Of a DNA stretch of 64,000 nt, positions 49,425 to 58,926 are shown piece after piece. The DNA is from an uncultured Prevotellaceae bacterium (lineage in GTDB: Bacteria > Bacteroidota > Bacteroidia > Bacteroidales > Bacteroidaceae): positions 1-64,000 of the forward strand of contig CAMOTI010000165.1 of NCBI GenBank assembly GCA_946625675.1. Direction: 5' to 3'. Each line of letters starts with the position of its first letter. Position 1 is the first letter of the stretch. Both the position numbers and the translations under genes were made by a program. The notes beneath the pieces are model-generated. The model saw only the letters and a program-made list of their open reading frames with translations, made no database searches and was not told the DNA's origin.

Positions 49425-49745
49425 TCATTCTTCAAAATCTTTATTCTTATCATGATTATTAAAAAAATCCGTGTCTTGTTTGTAAAGACGTTCAGTCAAG
49501 TCAGACGCTATGTCGGGCAAAGACAAATCTATTGACGTGCTTTTATCTATCAAAGCCAAGAGTATGTCACCACGCAGCTTTCTCCAATACTCACGTTCCG
49601 CAATCTTCGCCCTGTGGTCATCCTGGCCTTTAACGTCCATCTGCGACATCAGGTCTTTCAGCATTTCTGCATGTTTCATGCTGTAATCGTTGTTAACTTC
49701 GCCTATCGGCATTGCAAATTCACGTAATTTGTTGATTTTTTTCAT
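49425..49745 (-). CDS. Hypothetical phage protein
   Basis: ORF in AT-rich operon. Confidence 0.5.
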   Translation of the reverse strand: MKKINKLREFAMPIGEVNNDYSMKHAEMLKDLMSQMDVKGQDDHRAKIAEREYWRKLRGDILLALIDKSTSIDLSLPDIASDLTERLYKQDTDFFNNHDKNKDFEE

Positions 49746-49747
49746 AA

Positions 49748-50065
49748 TTATTTGTTTTTAAGTTCTCTAATAAGTACATCAGCTTGTATAACAGCCCATT
49801 TTGCGACATCTTTCAATGAAAAGTTATCCACAATATTTTTAATATATGGAGAACAAAGCATTCCTTGCATAGCAGCAATAGCCGCTCTTTCACGAACATC
49901 TTTCCAATGCTCATCCTCAGTTTGTTCTTGAATGAGTTCTATATCTTCTGGTGCCATACATATAGGGTCCCCATAAGAATCACACATTTCTAATTCCAGG
50001 GTAGCCCATTCAGCAACATTTACTATTTCACCTGTTTTCTTTATTCTTGCTTTCATAATTGACAA
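49748..50065 (-). CDS. Hypothetical protein with WKDVRERAAIAAMQG motif
   Basis: ORF in AT-rich operon. Confidence 0.55.
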   Translation of the reverse strand: MSIMKARIKKTGEIVNVAEWATLELEMCDSYGDPICMAPEDIELIQEQTEDEHWKDVRERAAIAAMQGMLCSPYIKNIVDNFSLKDVAKWAVIQADVLIRELKNK

Positions 50066-50599
50066 TCATTTCTTTTTAATATCAAACAAATTAGTGTATT
50101 TCACAAGTGGGTTAATGCATCTTTCTTTCATCAATGAACACTCAGGGACGGGACAGCCATCATAAGCGCAAAATCTATTTGGACTAAGTTTTGAAAGTCT
50201 TAATAAAGTATCATATAAAAACTCTCCACTTTCCATGTATTCAAGATGCTCTCCAAGAAGGCAATTTTTATCTGAAGTCCATTCATCCCAATTTGCCATT
50301 TGTATATCAATAAATTCTTGTGTGTTACCTCTTTGCTGATAACGGTCTTTATACAAATTCTTATCTTCAATACAAGGAAAAATGGTTATTCTTTTATCAA
50401 ATGGTAGTGATAAAACTCTTTTTCTTATTTCTTTATGACAAGATAATAGTACAAGAAATCCTTGGTCACTATAATGTTTTGCACACTTAAAATATCTATC
50501 CCAATCCTTTTCAAATGGTGTAGATTCTAAATCAATCACATTAGGAAAATTATGAGCCAAATAACTTTTCCCTACTCCTGCATATGCACATATAATCAT
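50066..50599 (-). CDS. P-loop kinase-like protein
   Basis: AYAGVGKSYLA Walker A at N-terminus. Confidence 0.6.
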   Translation of the reverse strand: MIICAYAGVGKSYLAHNFPNVIDLESTPFEKDWDRYFKCAKHYSDQGFLVLLSCHKEIRKRVLSLPFDKRITIFPCIEDKNLYKDRYQQRGNTQEFIDIQMANWDEWTSDKNCLLGEHLEYMESGEFLYDTLLRLSKLSPNRFCAYDGCPVPECSLMKERCINPLVKYTNLFDIKKK

Positions 50600-50997
50600 A
50601 ATAAGTTCACTTTATTTAACTTTAATATCATTTTATAGCAAGCATCAATAGGATCGTCAGCAGTTTCACCTCCATGACCTTCCCCATCTTGGTCAACATA
50701 TTCACAATGCCAAGCATCATCAAACCAATACAGTGATTTTGTATATCTACCATAATTCTTTGGTAAAACATCCAACAGTGCAGCAAGAGACCAGCAAGGG
50801 ATAATCTCATTGTTATCAATGGCAACAGCATAAGAGTTAGAGAAGTCTATATGCTTGTTAGATTTCTCAATGACAAATATCTCATATTTAGTTTCTGTTA
50901 AATCAATATGTCTATTAAGCCAAAACATATCTGCACTTGAAAGTGGTAATATCTCTACCAACTTTTTAGATTGTTCTATATCTGTATAAGATTTCAT
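50596..50997 (-). CDS. IEQSKKLVE-family protein, copy 1
   Basis: Paralogue of 52207..52581. Confidence 0.6.
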   Translation of the reverse strand: MKSYTDIEQSKKLVEILPLSSADMFWLNRHIDLTETKYEIFVIEKSNKHIDFSNSYAVAIDNNEIIPCWSLAALLDVLPKNYGRYTKSLYWFDDAWHCEYVDQDGEGHGGETADDPIDACYKMILKLNKVNLL

Positions 50998-51196
50998 AGC
51001 AAATCCATATTTTTTAATCTAATAATCATTTCCACACAAGTGTCAATAGGATTATCAGTGCATTCACCGAAACTACAAGTAATTCCTTCTTTATTATACG
51101 AGTCACACCTCCATCCCATAAACGTACTGTGTAATGAAGGATATGGCAAAATATTAAGCAATGCAATAAGACTCCATGCAGGAATATCTTCAGGAA
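50998..51196 (-). pseudogene. C-terminal remnant of an IEQSKKLVE-family protein
   Basis: Translates as FPEDIPAWSLIALLNILPY...DNPIDTCVEMIIRLKNMDLL with no N-terminal half. Confidence 0.65.
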
Positions 51197-51651
51197 ATAA
51201 TTGACGATGCTACATCTTTTCTTGCTCCTATCAACATCTTTTCTTTATCAATAGAAACTTGCTTTTCAATCCAATATTGTTTTTCTGCTTCTCTACCTGC
51301 ATTATAGCCCTTTTTATAAAATTCGTCCATATCTTTACGATATAAATCTACATTATCTGCAAACTCTCTTTCTTCTTTATCAAGAACATCTGTGTTTTTT
51401 TGCTTTTCAAGCCAAGTAACAATATTTTCTACAGATATGCCAAAAAATATCTCATAATCTTTATGTGTAGAAAAAATATTGATTAGAGCTTTCCTTATCT
51501 TCTCATCATTTGACTCTTGAAGTTCAGGAAAAATTGCCTCACAAGCAATCAAAGTATCTGCACTTGATGATTCATTATCATACAGTGATTCTGCTCTTGA
51601 AAGGGCTTCATCATAGGCTTTTGCTTTTTCTTCAATTGTAAGTTTTTTCAT
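51190..51651 (-). pseudogene. Truncated EEKAKAYDEAL/WLEKQ-family protein
   Basis: Ends in VSIDKEKMLIGARKDVASSIIS where the full-length paralogue continues. Confidence 0.55.
51215..51274. repeat. 60-bp perfect direct repeat, copy A
   Basis: Identical to 53391..53450. Confidence 0.9.
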
Positions 51652-51654
51652 ATT

Positions 51655-51996
51655 TCAAAGTTGTTTAAGTTGCTCTAACAAAGAATAAATTAACTTGGTA
51701 TCATTGTCATATGGTGAGGCATAACCACTTTCACCCATACTTCTAACAAAATGTTCAAGTGCATTTATTTGCTCATTACTCGGCTTCCACTGCTTCTGTC
51801 CACCAGTAGAACCACATAATAGTAGTTCATTATTTACTTTTTCTGAAGCCTCTTTGTATTTCTGCTTGTAATTCATATTATTCATTTTTAAGTTATTATA
51901 AATGTTCCACGACATATTTACTATTACGATAAGGGAGAATGTCACAATTATTAAACATACCACTATGATTGCAAATGCTAACATAATTGTATCCAT
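51655..51996 (-). CDS. TM protein with WKPSNEQINALEHFV motif
   Basis: N-terminal TM and family motif. Confidence 0.5.
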   Translation of the reverse strand: MDTIMLAFAIIVVCLIIVTFSLIVIVNMSWNIYNNLKMNNMNYKQKYKEASEKVNNELLLCGSTGGQKQWKPSNEQINALEHFVRSMGESGYASPYDNDTKLIYSLLEQLKQL

Positions 51997-51997
51997 A

Positions 51998-52198
51998 TCA
52001 CAATATTTTATTTATGTTGCTACAACCTTCAACATCAAAACTTTTACCACAAGCAACGCAAGTTACACAAGGGGATTTGCCCCCATCAATGTCTTTACAC
52101 CACCATATATCACCTTTCTCAAGTTCTAACTTACTTCCACAATGTGGACAAGTTACTATAACTGATAGTTCTTTTCTTTCTAATATCTTCATAATCAA
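51998..52198 (-). CDS. Zinc-ribbon protein
   Basis: CPHC...CVAC. Confidence 0.6.
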   Translation of the reverse strand: MIMKILERKELSVIVTCPHCGSKLELEKGDIWWCKDIDGGKSPCVTCVACGKSFDVEGCSNINKIL

Positions 52199-52206
52199 AT
52201 AAGTTT

Positions 52207-52581
52207 TTAATCGTGTAATTTTAATATAAGTTCATAGCAAGCATCAATAAAATTCTCTGCTTTAACCGTAATAGTTTGTAAAGGTGTTAAACGTTTTGCT
52301 TCATAATCATTAACATAATTAATACTCATTGTCACCGTTAACTCATCTGCATCTATCTCAGGGAAGAAATCAATCTCACGTAAATAGTTAAATAATGCTG
52401 AAAGACTCCAAGCTGGAACATCATCTGATTCATTGAAGTCATCATCATCCATTGTTCCAACAAAGTATCTTTTTCTTGAGCCTTTTTTAAAATACCACCA
52501 ATACATATCAGCAGTATTAATATCAATCCCTAACTCTACAAGTTTTCTGGATTGTTCTATTGTAGTGCATATTTTATTCAT
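52207..52581 (-). CDS. IEQSKKLVE-family protein, copy 2
   Basis: TTIEQSRKLVELGIDINTADMYW...VPAWSLSALFNYL...IDACYELILKL. Confidence 0.6.
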   Translation of the reverse strand: MNKICTTIEQSRKLVELGIDINTADMYWWYFKKGSRKRYFVGTMDDDDFNESDDVPAWSLSALFNYLREIDFFPEIDADELTVTMSINYVNDYEAKRLTPLQTITVKAENFIDACYELILKLHD

Positions 52582-53848
52582 ACTTTACTGTTTTATAAGG
52601 GTTATTTTCTTTGGTAACAGCTATCGCAAGACCTTTAGGAATCAGACCACGATAGTCAAACATATTCTTGTTTAGCCAATCTGTAATTGTACCAGCATTT
52701 ATAAAGACTCCGTCAATATCACCTTCCACCCAATCAGCCATTTTAAGGGTTTGATATTCTTGCCATTCTTCCTCAGTCATTGAGGACATTGAACGAAGAT
52801 ATGGCTTAATATTACTTATTTCACCAGAATTAAACAACTCAATGTCATAAGTTGATAAATTATGAATTTCTATAAAATGTACAGAAAATCTTTTCTTTAA
52901 CTGAACAAAAGGACTGTAAGGCAACCTTGTTGAAAGGTCTTTTAATAATAATTGTTTGTCTTCTTGAGTCATGTTCACTTGATTTTCAAGTGTCTCAATA
53001 ATATGCTTTACTGGCATAGACCACTTATCAGTTCCCCAAGTAGCATCTTCGTTGTCTTCATAATAGAATTTCATCCCATTTATTAGGCATTTTACAACAT
53101 CATTTCTTTCTTCGTTACATTGAGAATGTTGCATATTACAGTTATTCCATCCATCATAATAAGCCTTACGATATTCTTCCGAATAATCAGACAAATCTAC
53201 CTTATGATGGCACCAATTAGGTTCTGATACTTTTGATTCGCCTTGCTTTTCAAGTTTCTTTTTCATATAACCATACACCTTACCCCAATCTGAATCCACA
53301 ACAGCATTTACTAAATCTTCACATTCCATATTAGATAGACACAGACCTAATGTGTTTCTGTCAAGGTAAGTTATAATTGATGATGCGACGTCTTTTCTTG
53401 CTCCTATCAACATCTTTTCTTTATCAATAGAAACTTGCTTTTCAATCCAAGCCTGAATTTCTTCAATTGGAAGACCTCCAAAGGTAGACCATCTAACACC
53501 TTCCACAACATCTGTTAAACCTATGGAGATAGCCTGCAATATTTCATCGTCACGAGTTATAATATTATTATCAAATTCCTCGCTTTGTGTTTCCGTTGCA
53601 TTTTGCTCGCCTAACTTTTCAAGCCAAGCAAGAATATCTTTATCAGGTACACCGTTCGTTTGTCCTCCATTGTGAGCACCTACATTGAAAATATCAATTA
53701 ATACCTTCCTTATCCTCTCATCCTCGCTTTCTGCGAGCTCAGGAACATTGTCCTGCACCCAGTTCTGGAGACCCTCGTCGTGAGGATTAGCCTCCATCAT
53801 TTCCTTGATTGCATCAATCAATTCGTTGCATCTTTTTTCGTAGTTCAT
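52574..53848 (-). CDS. Large EEKAKAYDEAL/WLEKQ-type repeat protein
   Basis: SEDERIRKVLIDIF...ILAWLEKLGEQ; internal WIEKQVSIDKEKML. Confidence 0.6.
   Translation of the reverse strand: MNYEKRCNELIDAIKEMMEANPHDEGLQNWVQDNVPELAESEDERIRKVLIDIFNVGAHNGGQTNGVPDKDILAWLEKLGEQNATETQSEEFDNNIITRDDEILQAISIGLTDVVEGVRWSTFGGLPIEEIQAWIEKQVSIDKEKMLIGARKDVASSIITYLDRNTLGLCLSNMECEDLVNAVVDSDWGKVYGYMKKKLEKQGESKVSEPNWCHHKVDLSDYSEEYRKAYYDGWNNCNMQHSQCNEERNDVVKCLINGMKFYYEDNEDATWGTDKWSMPVKHIIETLENQVNMTQEDKQLLLKDLSTRLPYSPFVQLKKRFSVHFIEIHNLSTYDIELFNSGEISNIKPYLRSMSSMTEEEWQEYQTLKMADWVEGDIDGVFINAGTITDWLNKNMFDYRGLIPKGLAIAVTKENNPYKTVKYE
53391..53450. repeat. 60-bp perfect direct repeat, copy B
   Basis: Identical to 51215..51274. 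Confidence 0.9.
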
Positions 53849-53852
53849 ATCA

Positions 53853-54062
53853 TTAAATTTTATTATTCAACAATTTTTCAACTTCTGCTGTCGGTATGTC
53901 CTCATTGGTTTCATATCCATGATCGACAGCATATTTAATAAGAAGTTTGACTTCTTGGTGGGTAAGTTCCCTTCCACGGAACGAAAAGTAGCCATCAAGC
54001 CTTTTACGAGGGTGATCATTAACCCATCGTTGAAATCCTCTCATATTAGTTTTTAGTGTCAT
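53853..54062 (-). CDS. Hypothetical protein
   Basis: 69 aa, in operon. Confidence 0.5.
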   Translation of the reverse strand: MTLKTNMRGFQRWVNDHPRKRLDGYFSFRGRELTHQEVKLLIKYAVDHGYETNEDIPTAEVEKLLNNKI

Positions 54063-54121
54063 GACTTATTTTGTTTTGTTTATGTTTTACAGATTCCGAC
54101 ATAATGTTAGATAATAGGTTT

Positions 54122-54295
54122 TCATAAATAAAACATATTTGGTGTTACTTGAATTTTCTTGTTTATGATATTCATATATTCGGCATTGCCATGATGGTCT
54201 TTGTTCCAATGTACTTTTTCATTGTCTTTTGATTGTTTTGATTGTTGATAAAATAAATTCGTTATCTCGACAGTTCCTTTGCACTTCGATTTCAT
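54122..54295 (-). CDS. 57-aa ORF coupled to SNF2 gene by ATGA overlap
   Basis: MKSKCKGTVEITNLFYQQSKQSKDNEKVHWNKDHHGNAEYMNIINKK...; below ORF-track cut-off. Confidence 0.4.
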   Translation of the reverse strand: MKSKCKGTVEITNLFYQQSKQSKDNEKVHWNKDHHGNAEYMNIINKKIQVTPNMFYL

Positions 54296-55701
54296 GAATC
54301 GCCGGAGGCAAGTATCATCGAAGCCAGTTCGTCGAAATACATCTCGTCAGTCGGAATCTCGTCGTCTGCCGCCATGATCCGGTTGGCGATGGACTTTTTC
54401 TTGTGGATGATGTCGTAGAGCGCACGGTCGATGGTGTTGCGACCGATGAGGTAGTAACACGTCACGTTATCCTTTTGCCCAATACGGTGTGCCCTGTCTT
54501 CGCACTGGCAGCAGTCGGCATAAGTCCAAGGAAATTCTACGAAAGCCACGTTGGACGACGCCGTGAGCGTCAGACCAACGCCGGCTGCCTTGATGGAGCA
54601 TACAATCAGATTGGCAGCACCAGACTGGAAGGCGTCGACCGACTGCTGCTTGCTGACGGCACTGTCCCGCCCGGTCACCGTGACGGCATCGGGAAAAGCC
54701 TTGCACAGTTCATCGACTATTTCATGCAGGGAGCAGAACAGGATGAGAGGTTTGCCGGAGGCGAGGAACACACGCACGAAGTCAATAGCCTGTCTCACCT
54801 TGCCTTTGGCAGAGAGCGAGCGAAGCGTCATGAACTTGACCAGAGCCTCCATGCGCATCTTGCGCCTGATGTCGCGGTCGGTGCATTCCGTATATTGACG
54901 CAGGTACTCGGCAAGGTCTTCCGCTGCAAGTTCGTATTCCTCACGGTTGGAAATATCCACATAGAGGTCTGTGCGTGTCTTGTCGGGCAGTTGTGTCAAC
55001 ACCTTTGCCTTTTCACGTCGTATCATGCAGCGTCGGTAGAGCTGCTGAGACAGTTCTTCAAGGTTGTCATTCTCCCCATAGTCAGCGAGGAACTTGCCAC
55101 GACCTCCAAACTCCTGTAACCTGCCCATGATGGAGAGTTGGGAAACCAAGTCTTCTGCTCGATTTACCACAGGCGTACCCGAAAGGAGAATACGAAAGTC
55201 CTTGCCCTCAACAATGCCCCGTGTGAAGATTGTCTGCTGTGCGCTTGGGTCTTTGACACGGTGGCTCTCGTCGATGATAACCGAGCGGAACACCTTGATG
55301 GCATCGTTGAAGACTACATCTTTGAGACGGAAGCCGCCACGACTGCCACCCTGTATGTCCCAAACGAAATACTTTCGCAGGCTCTCATAGTTGACGATGG
55401 CAACATGGAACATTCCCATTTGCAGGAAGTATGGCCATGCCGTGCGTGTAGCGTTGTCAAGTACAAGTGCTTTCTTGTTGGTGAACTTCTCAAACTCACG
55501 CTGCCAGTTGATTTTGAGCGAGGACGGACAGATAACGAGTGCAGGATAAGCGTTAGCCGTATCGACAATGCCGATGGACTGGAGCGTCTTACCAAGTCCC
55601 GGTTCATCACCGATGAGCAGCCTCCGTTTGTCGAGACCGAAACAGATACCCTCTCGCTGGTATGGGTACGGTTCTATTTTAAGATGATGTTTCAACTTCA
55701 T
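54292..55701 (-). CDS. SNF2-type helicase
   Basis: GDEPGLGKTLQSIG, IIDESHRVKD, CEDRAHRIGQKDNV. Confidence 0.9.
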   Translation of the reverse strand: MKLKHHLKIEPYPYQREGICFGLDKRRLLIGDEPGLGKTLQSIGIVDTANAYPALVICPSSLKINWQREFEKFTNKKALVLDNATRTAWPYFLQMGMFHVAIVNYESLRKYFVWDIQGGSRGGFRLKDVVFNDAIKVFRSVIIDESHRVKDPSAQQTIFTRGIVEGKDFRILLSGTPVVNRAEDLVSQLSIMGRLQEFGGRGKFLADYGENDNLEELSQQLYRRCMIRREKAKVLTQLPDKTRTDLYVDISNREEYELAAEDLAEYLRQYTECTDRDIRRKMRMEALVKFMTLRSLSAKGKVRQAIDFVRVFLASGKPLILFCSLHEIVDELCKAFPDAVTVTGRDSAVSKQQSVDAFQSGAANLIVCSIKAAGVGLTLTASSNVAFVEFPWTYADCCQCEDRAHRIGQKDNVTCYYLIGRNTIDRALYDIIHKKKSIANRIMAADDEIPTDEMYFDELASMILASGDS

Positions 55702-55705
55702 AGCC

Positions 55706-56362
55706 CTATAAGTTTAAGCACCAATACTGGAAAGCCAGTTCTTCATATTTCTCACGTCCACGCTTGTAGATTGCATCATCACGGTTAATGAACTTCTTGA
55801 ACACGCAGCAGTTCTTTTTGCTGATGCCGTAGATGAAATCACGGTCGGAGTGCGCTATGTCCATGTACCAGGCACGGCTCCTGTCCCAGTCGAAATAATC
55901 GACAGCATCGTCAAATTCTTTCTGAGTGCTGGCAAAGGTTGTTTTTAGGTCGCCACCAAACCCGAACAGGTCAAGGAACCAGTCCCACTTGCAGCGCGTG
56001 TCGAGAGTGAAAACAAACCCGCCATACTCAAACTGCTGTTGCTTATTTACCATGCAGCGTTGCGTGTCGGCAATCTCCAGCACCTTTGCGAGGAAGCCGT
56101 CATGGCGGGCCTCCTGACGAAGCGAGCGGTACATTTCCCGTGCGTGACGGAACTCGTCCTCCGTATACTGCACATCGTCCACGGTGTACCGGTAGTAGTT
56201 CACGCGGTCGGGTTCCGTGATGATGGCGTCGACGAGAGATCCGAATCGGAACGCCGCTTCCTTGTCGCCGAACTGCAGGCGGGGATGCAGCAGGTTCTTG
56301 AGTTCGGTGAGGTCAGAGTTGCTGACCTCACTGCGCTCGTAGTAGTTGTCGGGATTATTCAT
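55706..56362 (-). CDS. PD-(D/E)XK exonuclease, RecE-like
   Basis: FRFGSLVDAIITEPD, DLKTTFASTQKEFDDAVDYFDWDRSRAWYMD; next to RecT locus. Confidence 0.7.
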   Translation of the reverse strand: MNNPDNYYERSEVSNSDLTELKNLLHPRLQFGDKEAAFRFGSLVDAIITEPDRVNYYRYTVDDVQYTEDEFRHAREMYRSLRQEARHDGFLAKVLEIADTQRCMVNKQQQFEYGGFVFTLDTRCKWDWFLDLFGFGGDLKTTFASTQKEFDDAVDYFDWDRSRAWYMDIAHSDRDFIYGISKKNCCVFKKFINRDDAIYKRGREKYEELAFQYWCLNL

Positions 56363-56366
56363 ATGA

Positions 56367-56528
56367 CTATGATTTTAATTTCCATCCATTGAGTCTGTAC
56401 ACTTTTCTTCTTGCCTCTTCCCTGGTTCCTGCCTCATCGCATTTGACCGCCGTTCCGTCAGCCTGGCGTCTGTAGATGTTGAAGTGGCAGAACCTTGGCG
56501 CATAATAGTATTCCGCATTCTTAGCCAT
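56367..56528 (-). CDS. 53-aa ORF (coordinates approximate)
   Basis: MAKNAEYYYAPRFCHFNIYRRQADGTAVKCDEAGTREEARRKVYRLNGWKLKS fills the gap in the operon. Confidence 0.45.
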   Translation of the reverse strand: MAKNAEYYYAPRFCHFNIYRRQADGTAVKCDEAGTREEARRKVYRLNGWKLKS

Positions 56529-56531
56529 GGA

Positions 56532-57755
56532 TCACTTCGCTCTCACGTCATCAACGTATTCGATATGCTCTGACTGGATGAAGACAGGGTGATCCTTGTC
56601 GTTAGCCAGTTTGTTGCAGAACGTGAGCTGCTTCTTGAACTCCTTTTCCAGTTCTGCAACAGAGAGTGTGCAGCCGTGTTGTGCCCACCACATGCCCACC
56701 ACCTGCATGAAGCCGTCCGGGTTGAGCACGTTGATGCGTTTCTTCACCGAGGTCTTCGGCTGGTATTCTACGGCCTGCGCCTGGGCGGAGCCGAAGAGAC
56801 TGTCCATCTCCTGTTTCTTGGCTGCCAGCTCGGCTGCCGCCTTCTCCTTGGCCTCACGCTCGGCACGTTCTTTCTCGCGCCGCTCGGACTCCATGCGCTC
56901 GCGCTCCTCCATCTGCTTCTTGATGCGCTCGGCCTCCTCCTTTTCCGCCGTGGCCATCCGCTCCAGCTCCTTGCGCTTGCTCGGCATGATGTCGATGGCG
57001 CGTTGTTTCCGCTCCCTGATGTTGTCTGTCGACTGTCTGATCAGGCCGTTGATGTTTTCGTTGAGCACGCGCTGCTCTATCTGCAGCCTCTCCGGGCCTG
57101 GGATTCCCTGCTCGATGTGGATTGCCGCGACCTGCGGGCTGTATCTGTCTGCGACGGTGGCGGCCGGTATGGATTCTGTCATCTGTTCGATCCGCATGAG
57201 CTGGAGCTGGTAGTTCTCCAGCGTCGTGGCGCTGACAATGCCGTCGATCGTCTGGATTATCCTGTTCTCTGCCGCCACGACGATCTGCCTTAGCGTTTGC
57301 AGGCAGTTGGCGGCGTGTGCCTCCTTTGCCTGGTTTATAAGCATAAGCCTTTGCCTCTCCCGTCTTTTCTGTTCCTCCTGCTGGCGGCGTTCATCCGCAT
57401 ACCGGTTCCTCATCTGCTGCAACTGCTCTGGCAGTGTGTCTTTCCTGCCCGGGTCGATGTCGTTCTCCAGGGCTGCGTATGAGGAGCGTATGATGTCGAA
57501 CAGCTGTGTGACGGGCGATCTTTTTTGCTTCATCTTCGACACTGTCTTCCTTGCACGCTCGAGAAAGACGGCGATCTCCTTGTCGAGGTCTGCGCTCATG
57601 CCCTCGAGTCGTACCCTGTCGAGTAGTACTTGTGCATATTTGAGACATCTGTCGTGGCTCTGGTTGTTCTCTGTCCATGCCTGCGGTGCGGCCTGCGCAA
57701 TGCTTCCGATATTCTGAGGCTGGAATATTGTCATGATGTTTGTGTTTGCTTCCAT
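56532..57755 (-). CDS. Coiled-coil protein in recombination cluster
   Basis: Long Glu/Arg/Lys coiled coil; between RecE-like and RecT genes. Confidence 0.6.
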   Translation of the reverse strand: MEANTNIMTIFQPQNIGSIAQAAPQAWTENNQSHDRCLKYAQVLLDRVRLEGMSADLDKEIAVFLERARKTVSKMKQKRSPVTQLFDIIRSSYAALENDIDPGRKDTLPEQLQQMRNRYADERRQQEEQKRRERQRLMLINQAKEAHAANCLQTLRQIVVAAENRIIQTIDGIVSATTLENYQLQLMRIEQMTESIPAATVADRYSPQVAAIHIEQGIPGPERLQIEQRVLNENINGLIRQSTDNIRERKQRAIDIMPSKRKELERMATAEKEEAERIKKQMEERERMESERREKERAEREAKEKAAAELAAKKQEMDSLFGSAQAQAVEYQPKTSVKKRINVLNPDGFMQVVGMWWAQHGCTLSVAELEKEFKKQLTFCNKLANDKDHPVFIQSEHIEYVDDVRAK

Positions 57756-57931
57756 ATTGATTGTTGTTTGTTACAGTTGGTTTTGTTGATGATGAATAGT
57801 CTTGTGCAGGGCTGCTGCCTGCAATATTCCACGTACCGGTGGAGGCGTGAGCAAAAGACGCCGTTCAGCGCACGGTAGGCCTGCGGGCATCCCTTGCACA
57901 CGCTTTCCACTCTTTTCTTAGAAGCCGTCAT
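57731..57931 (-). CDS. Cys-rich small protein
   Basis: CKGCPQAYRALNGVFCSRL...YCRQQPC. Confidence 0.5.
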   Translation of the reverse strand: MTASKKRVESVCKGCPQAYRALNGVFCSRLHRYVEYCRQQPCTRLFIINKTNCNKQQSIWKQTQTS

Positions 57932-58889
57932 CGTCGCCTGCGTCTATGGTTACACCAGCTGAAATGTCGTTGGCAGGAGGTCCAAACGGCTGTGGCTCGG
58001 GCTGCATCACCTCGCCTGTCTCGGTGTCTACTCCGTACAGCTCGTCGTTGATCTCGATTTCCTTCTCCTCCACCTGCTGGCTCTGAAGCTCTGTTCCTCT
58101 TCCTATGCGCACTTTAGGGTAGGTCTTGAAAGCGTGCTTGATGCACTTGGCCATCAGAAAACCGCTGTCGATGTTCACCACGCCCTGTTGGTCTACTCCG
58201 TAGAGGGCGTTGGCTCCGCCGTTCTTGTTCTGACGTGCGCTGTACTGAGCCAGGCGAACCCAGTCCTCCTCCGTCATGATGCTGTAGTCGATGCTGCCGT
58301 CTGCACGGGTGATGCGAAGGTAGCAGGCGATGATCCTCTGACCGGTGTGTGGCAGGTGGCAAACGTATTCCACTTCCTTGCGGCCGTTCTTGTCGGAGAA
58401 CGAGAACTCGTCATTGGCGTACACCAGCACGGGGTTGTCGGCATGGCGGATCTGTCCGGCTCGCTCACGCAGCACCAGCTCGCCGTAGGCGGAGATCGTG
58501 AGGACAACGCGGCCCTCCCAGTTGTAGATGATATAGCCCTTCTGGTCTTTCATCGGTCTGCCCTGCTGGTCGAGTTTCGGAGTCGTCTTCTGGTTGCGGC
58601 CGATGAGGTAGCACAGGGCGCGTGTGCCCTGCTCCAGCGAGAGACCGCACACGGCAAGGTCGATAAACGCAGTGAACAAAGAGAAATGAGTGCCTTTCTG
58701 CAGGTCGGGCGTGTCGCGCAGCAGCTTGTTGAAGTAGTTGCTTTCGCGCTCATAGGCCGCTTCGCCTGTTCCATTACCCCAAAGGGTATCATAGATGTTG
58801 ATGAACTTGTCGCGAACGATAGGCGACGTTACGATGTCGAGAGGCTGCATCTGGTTCAGCTGGTCGACAGTTAAATTGATTTGACCCAT
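57918..58889 (-). CDS. recT: RecT-family recombinase
   Basis: LTISAYGELVLRERAGQIRHADNPVLVYANDEF; IDLAVCGLSLEQGTRALCYLIG. Confidence 0.85.
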   Translation of the reverse strand: MGQINLTVDQLNQMQPLDIVTSPIVRDKFINIYDTLWGNGTGEAAYERESNYFNKLLRDTPDLQKGTHFSLFTAFIDLAVCGLSLEQGTRALCYLIGRNQKTTPKLDQQGRPMKDQKGYIIYNWEGRVVLTISAYGELVLRERAGQIRHADNPVLVYANDEFSFSDKNGRKEVEYVCHLPHTGQRIIACYLRITRADGSIDYSIMTEEDWVRLAQYSARQNKNGGANALYGVDQQGVVNIDSGFLMAKCIKHAFKTYPKVRIGRGTELQSQQVEEKEIEINDELYGVDTETGEVMQPEPQPFGPPANDISAGVTIDAGDDDGF

Positions 58890-58926
58890 GTTGATTCGAT
58901 TTTAAATGGTTTGACTTGTGATTTTT

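Noticed and set aside
54210-54222. Alternative minus-strand start MKKYIGTKTIMAMPNI as remnant of a known-looking small phage protein family
   Set aside because: Only about 16 codons before a stop and overlapped by the 57-aa ORF in another frame; too little sequence to support.
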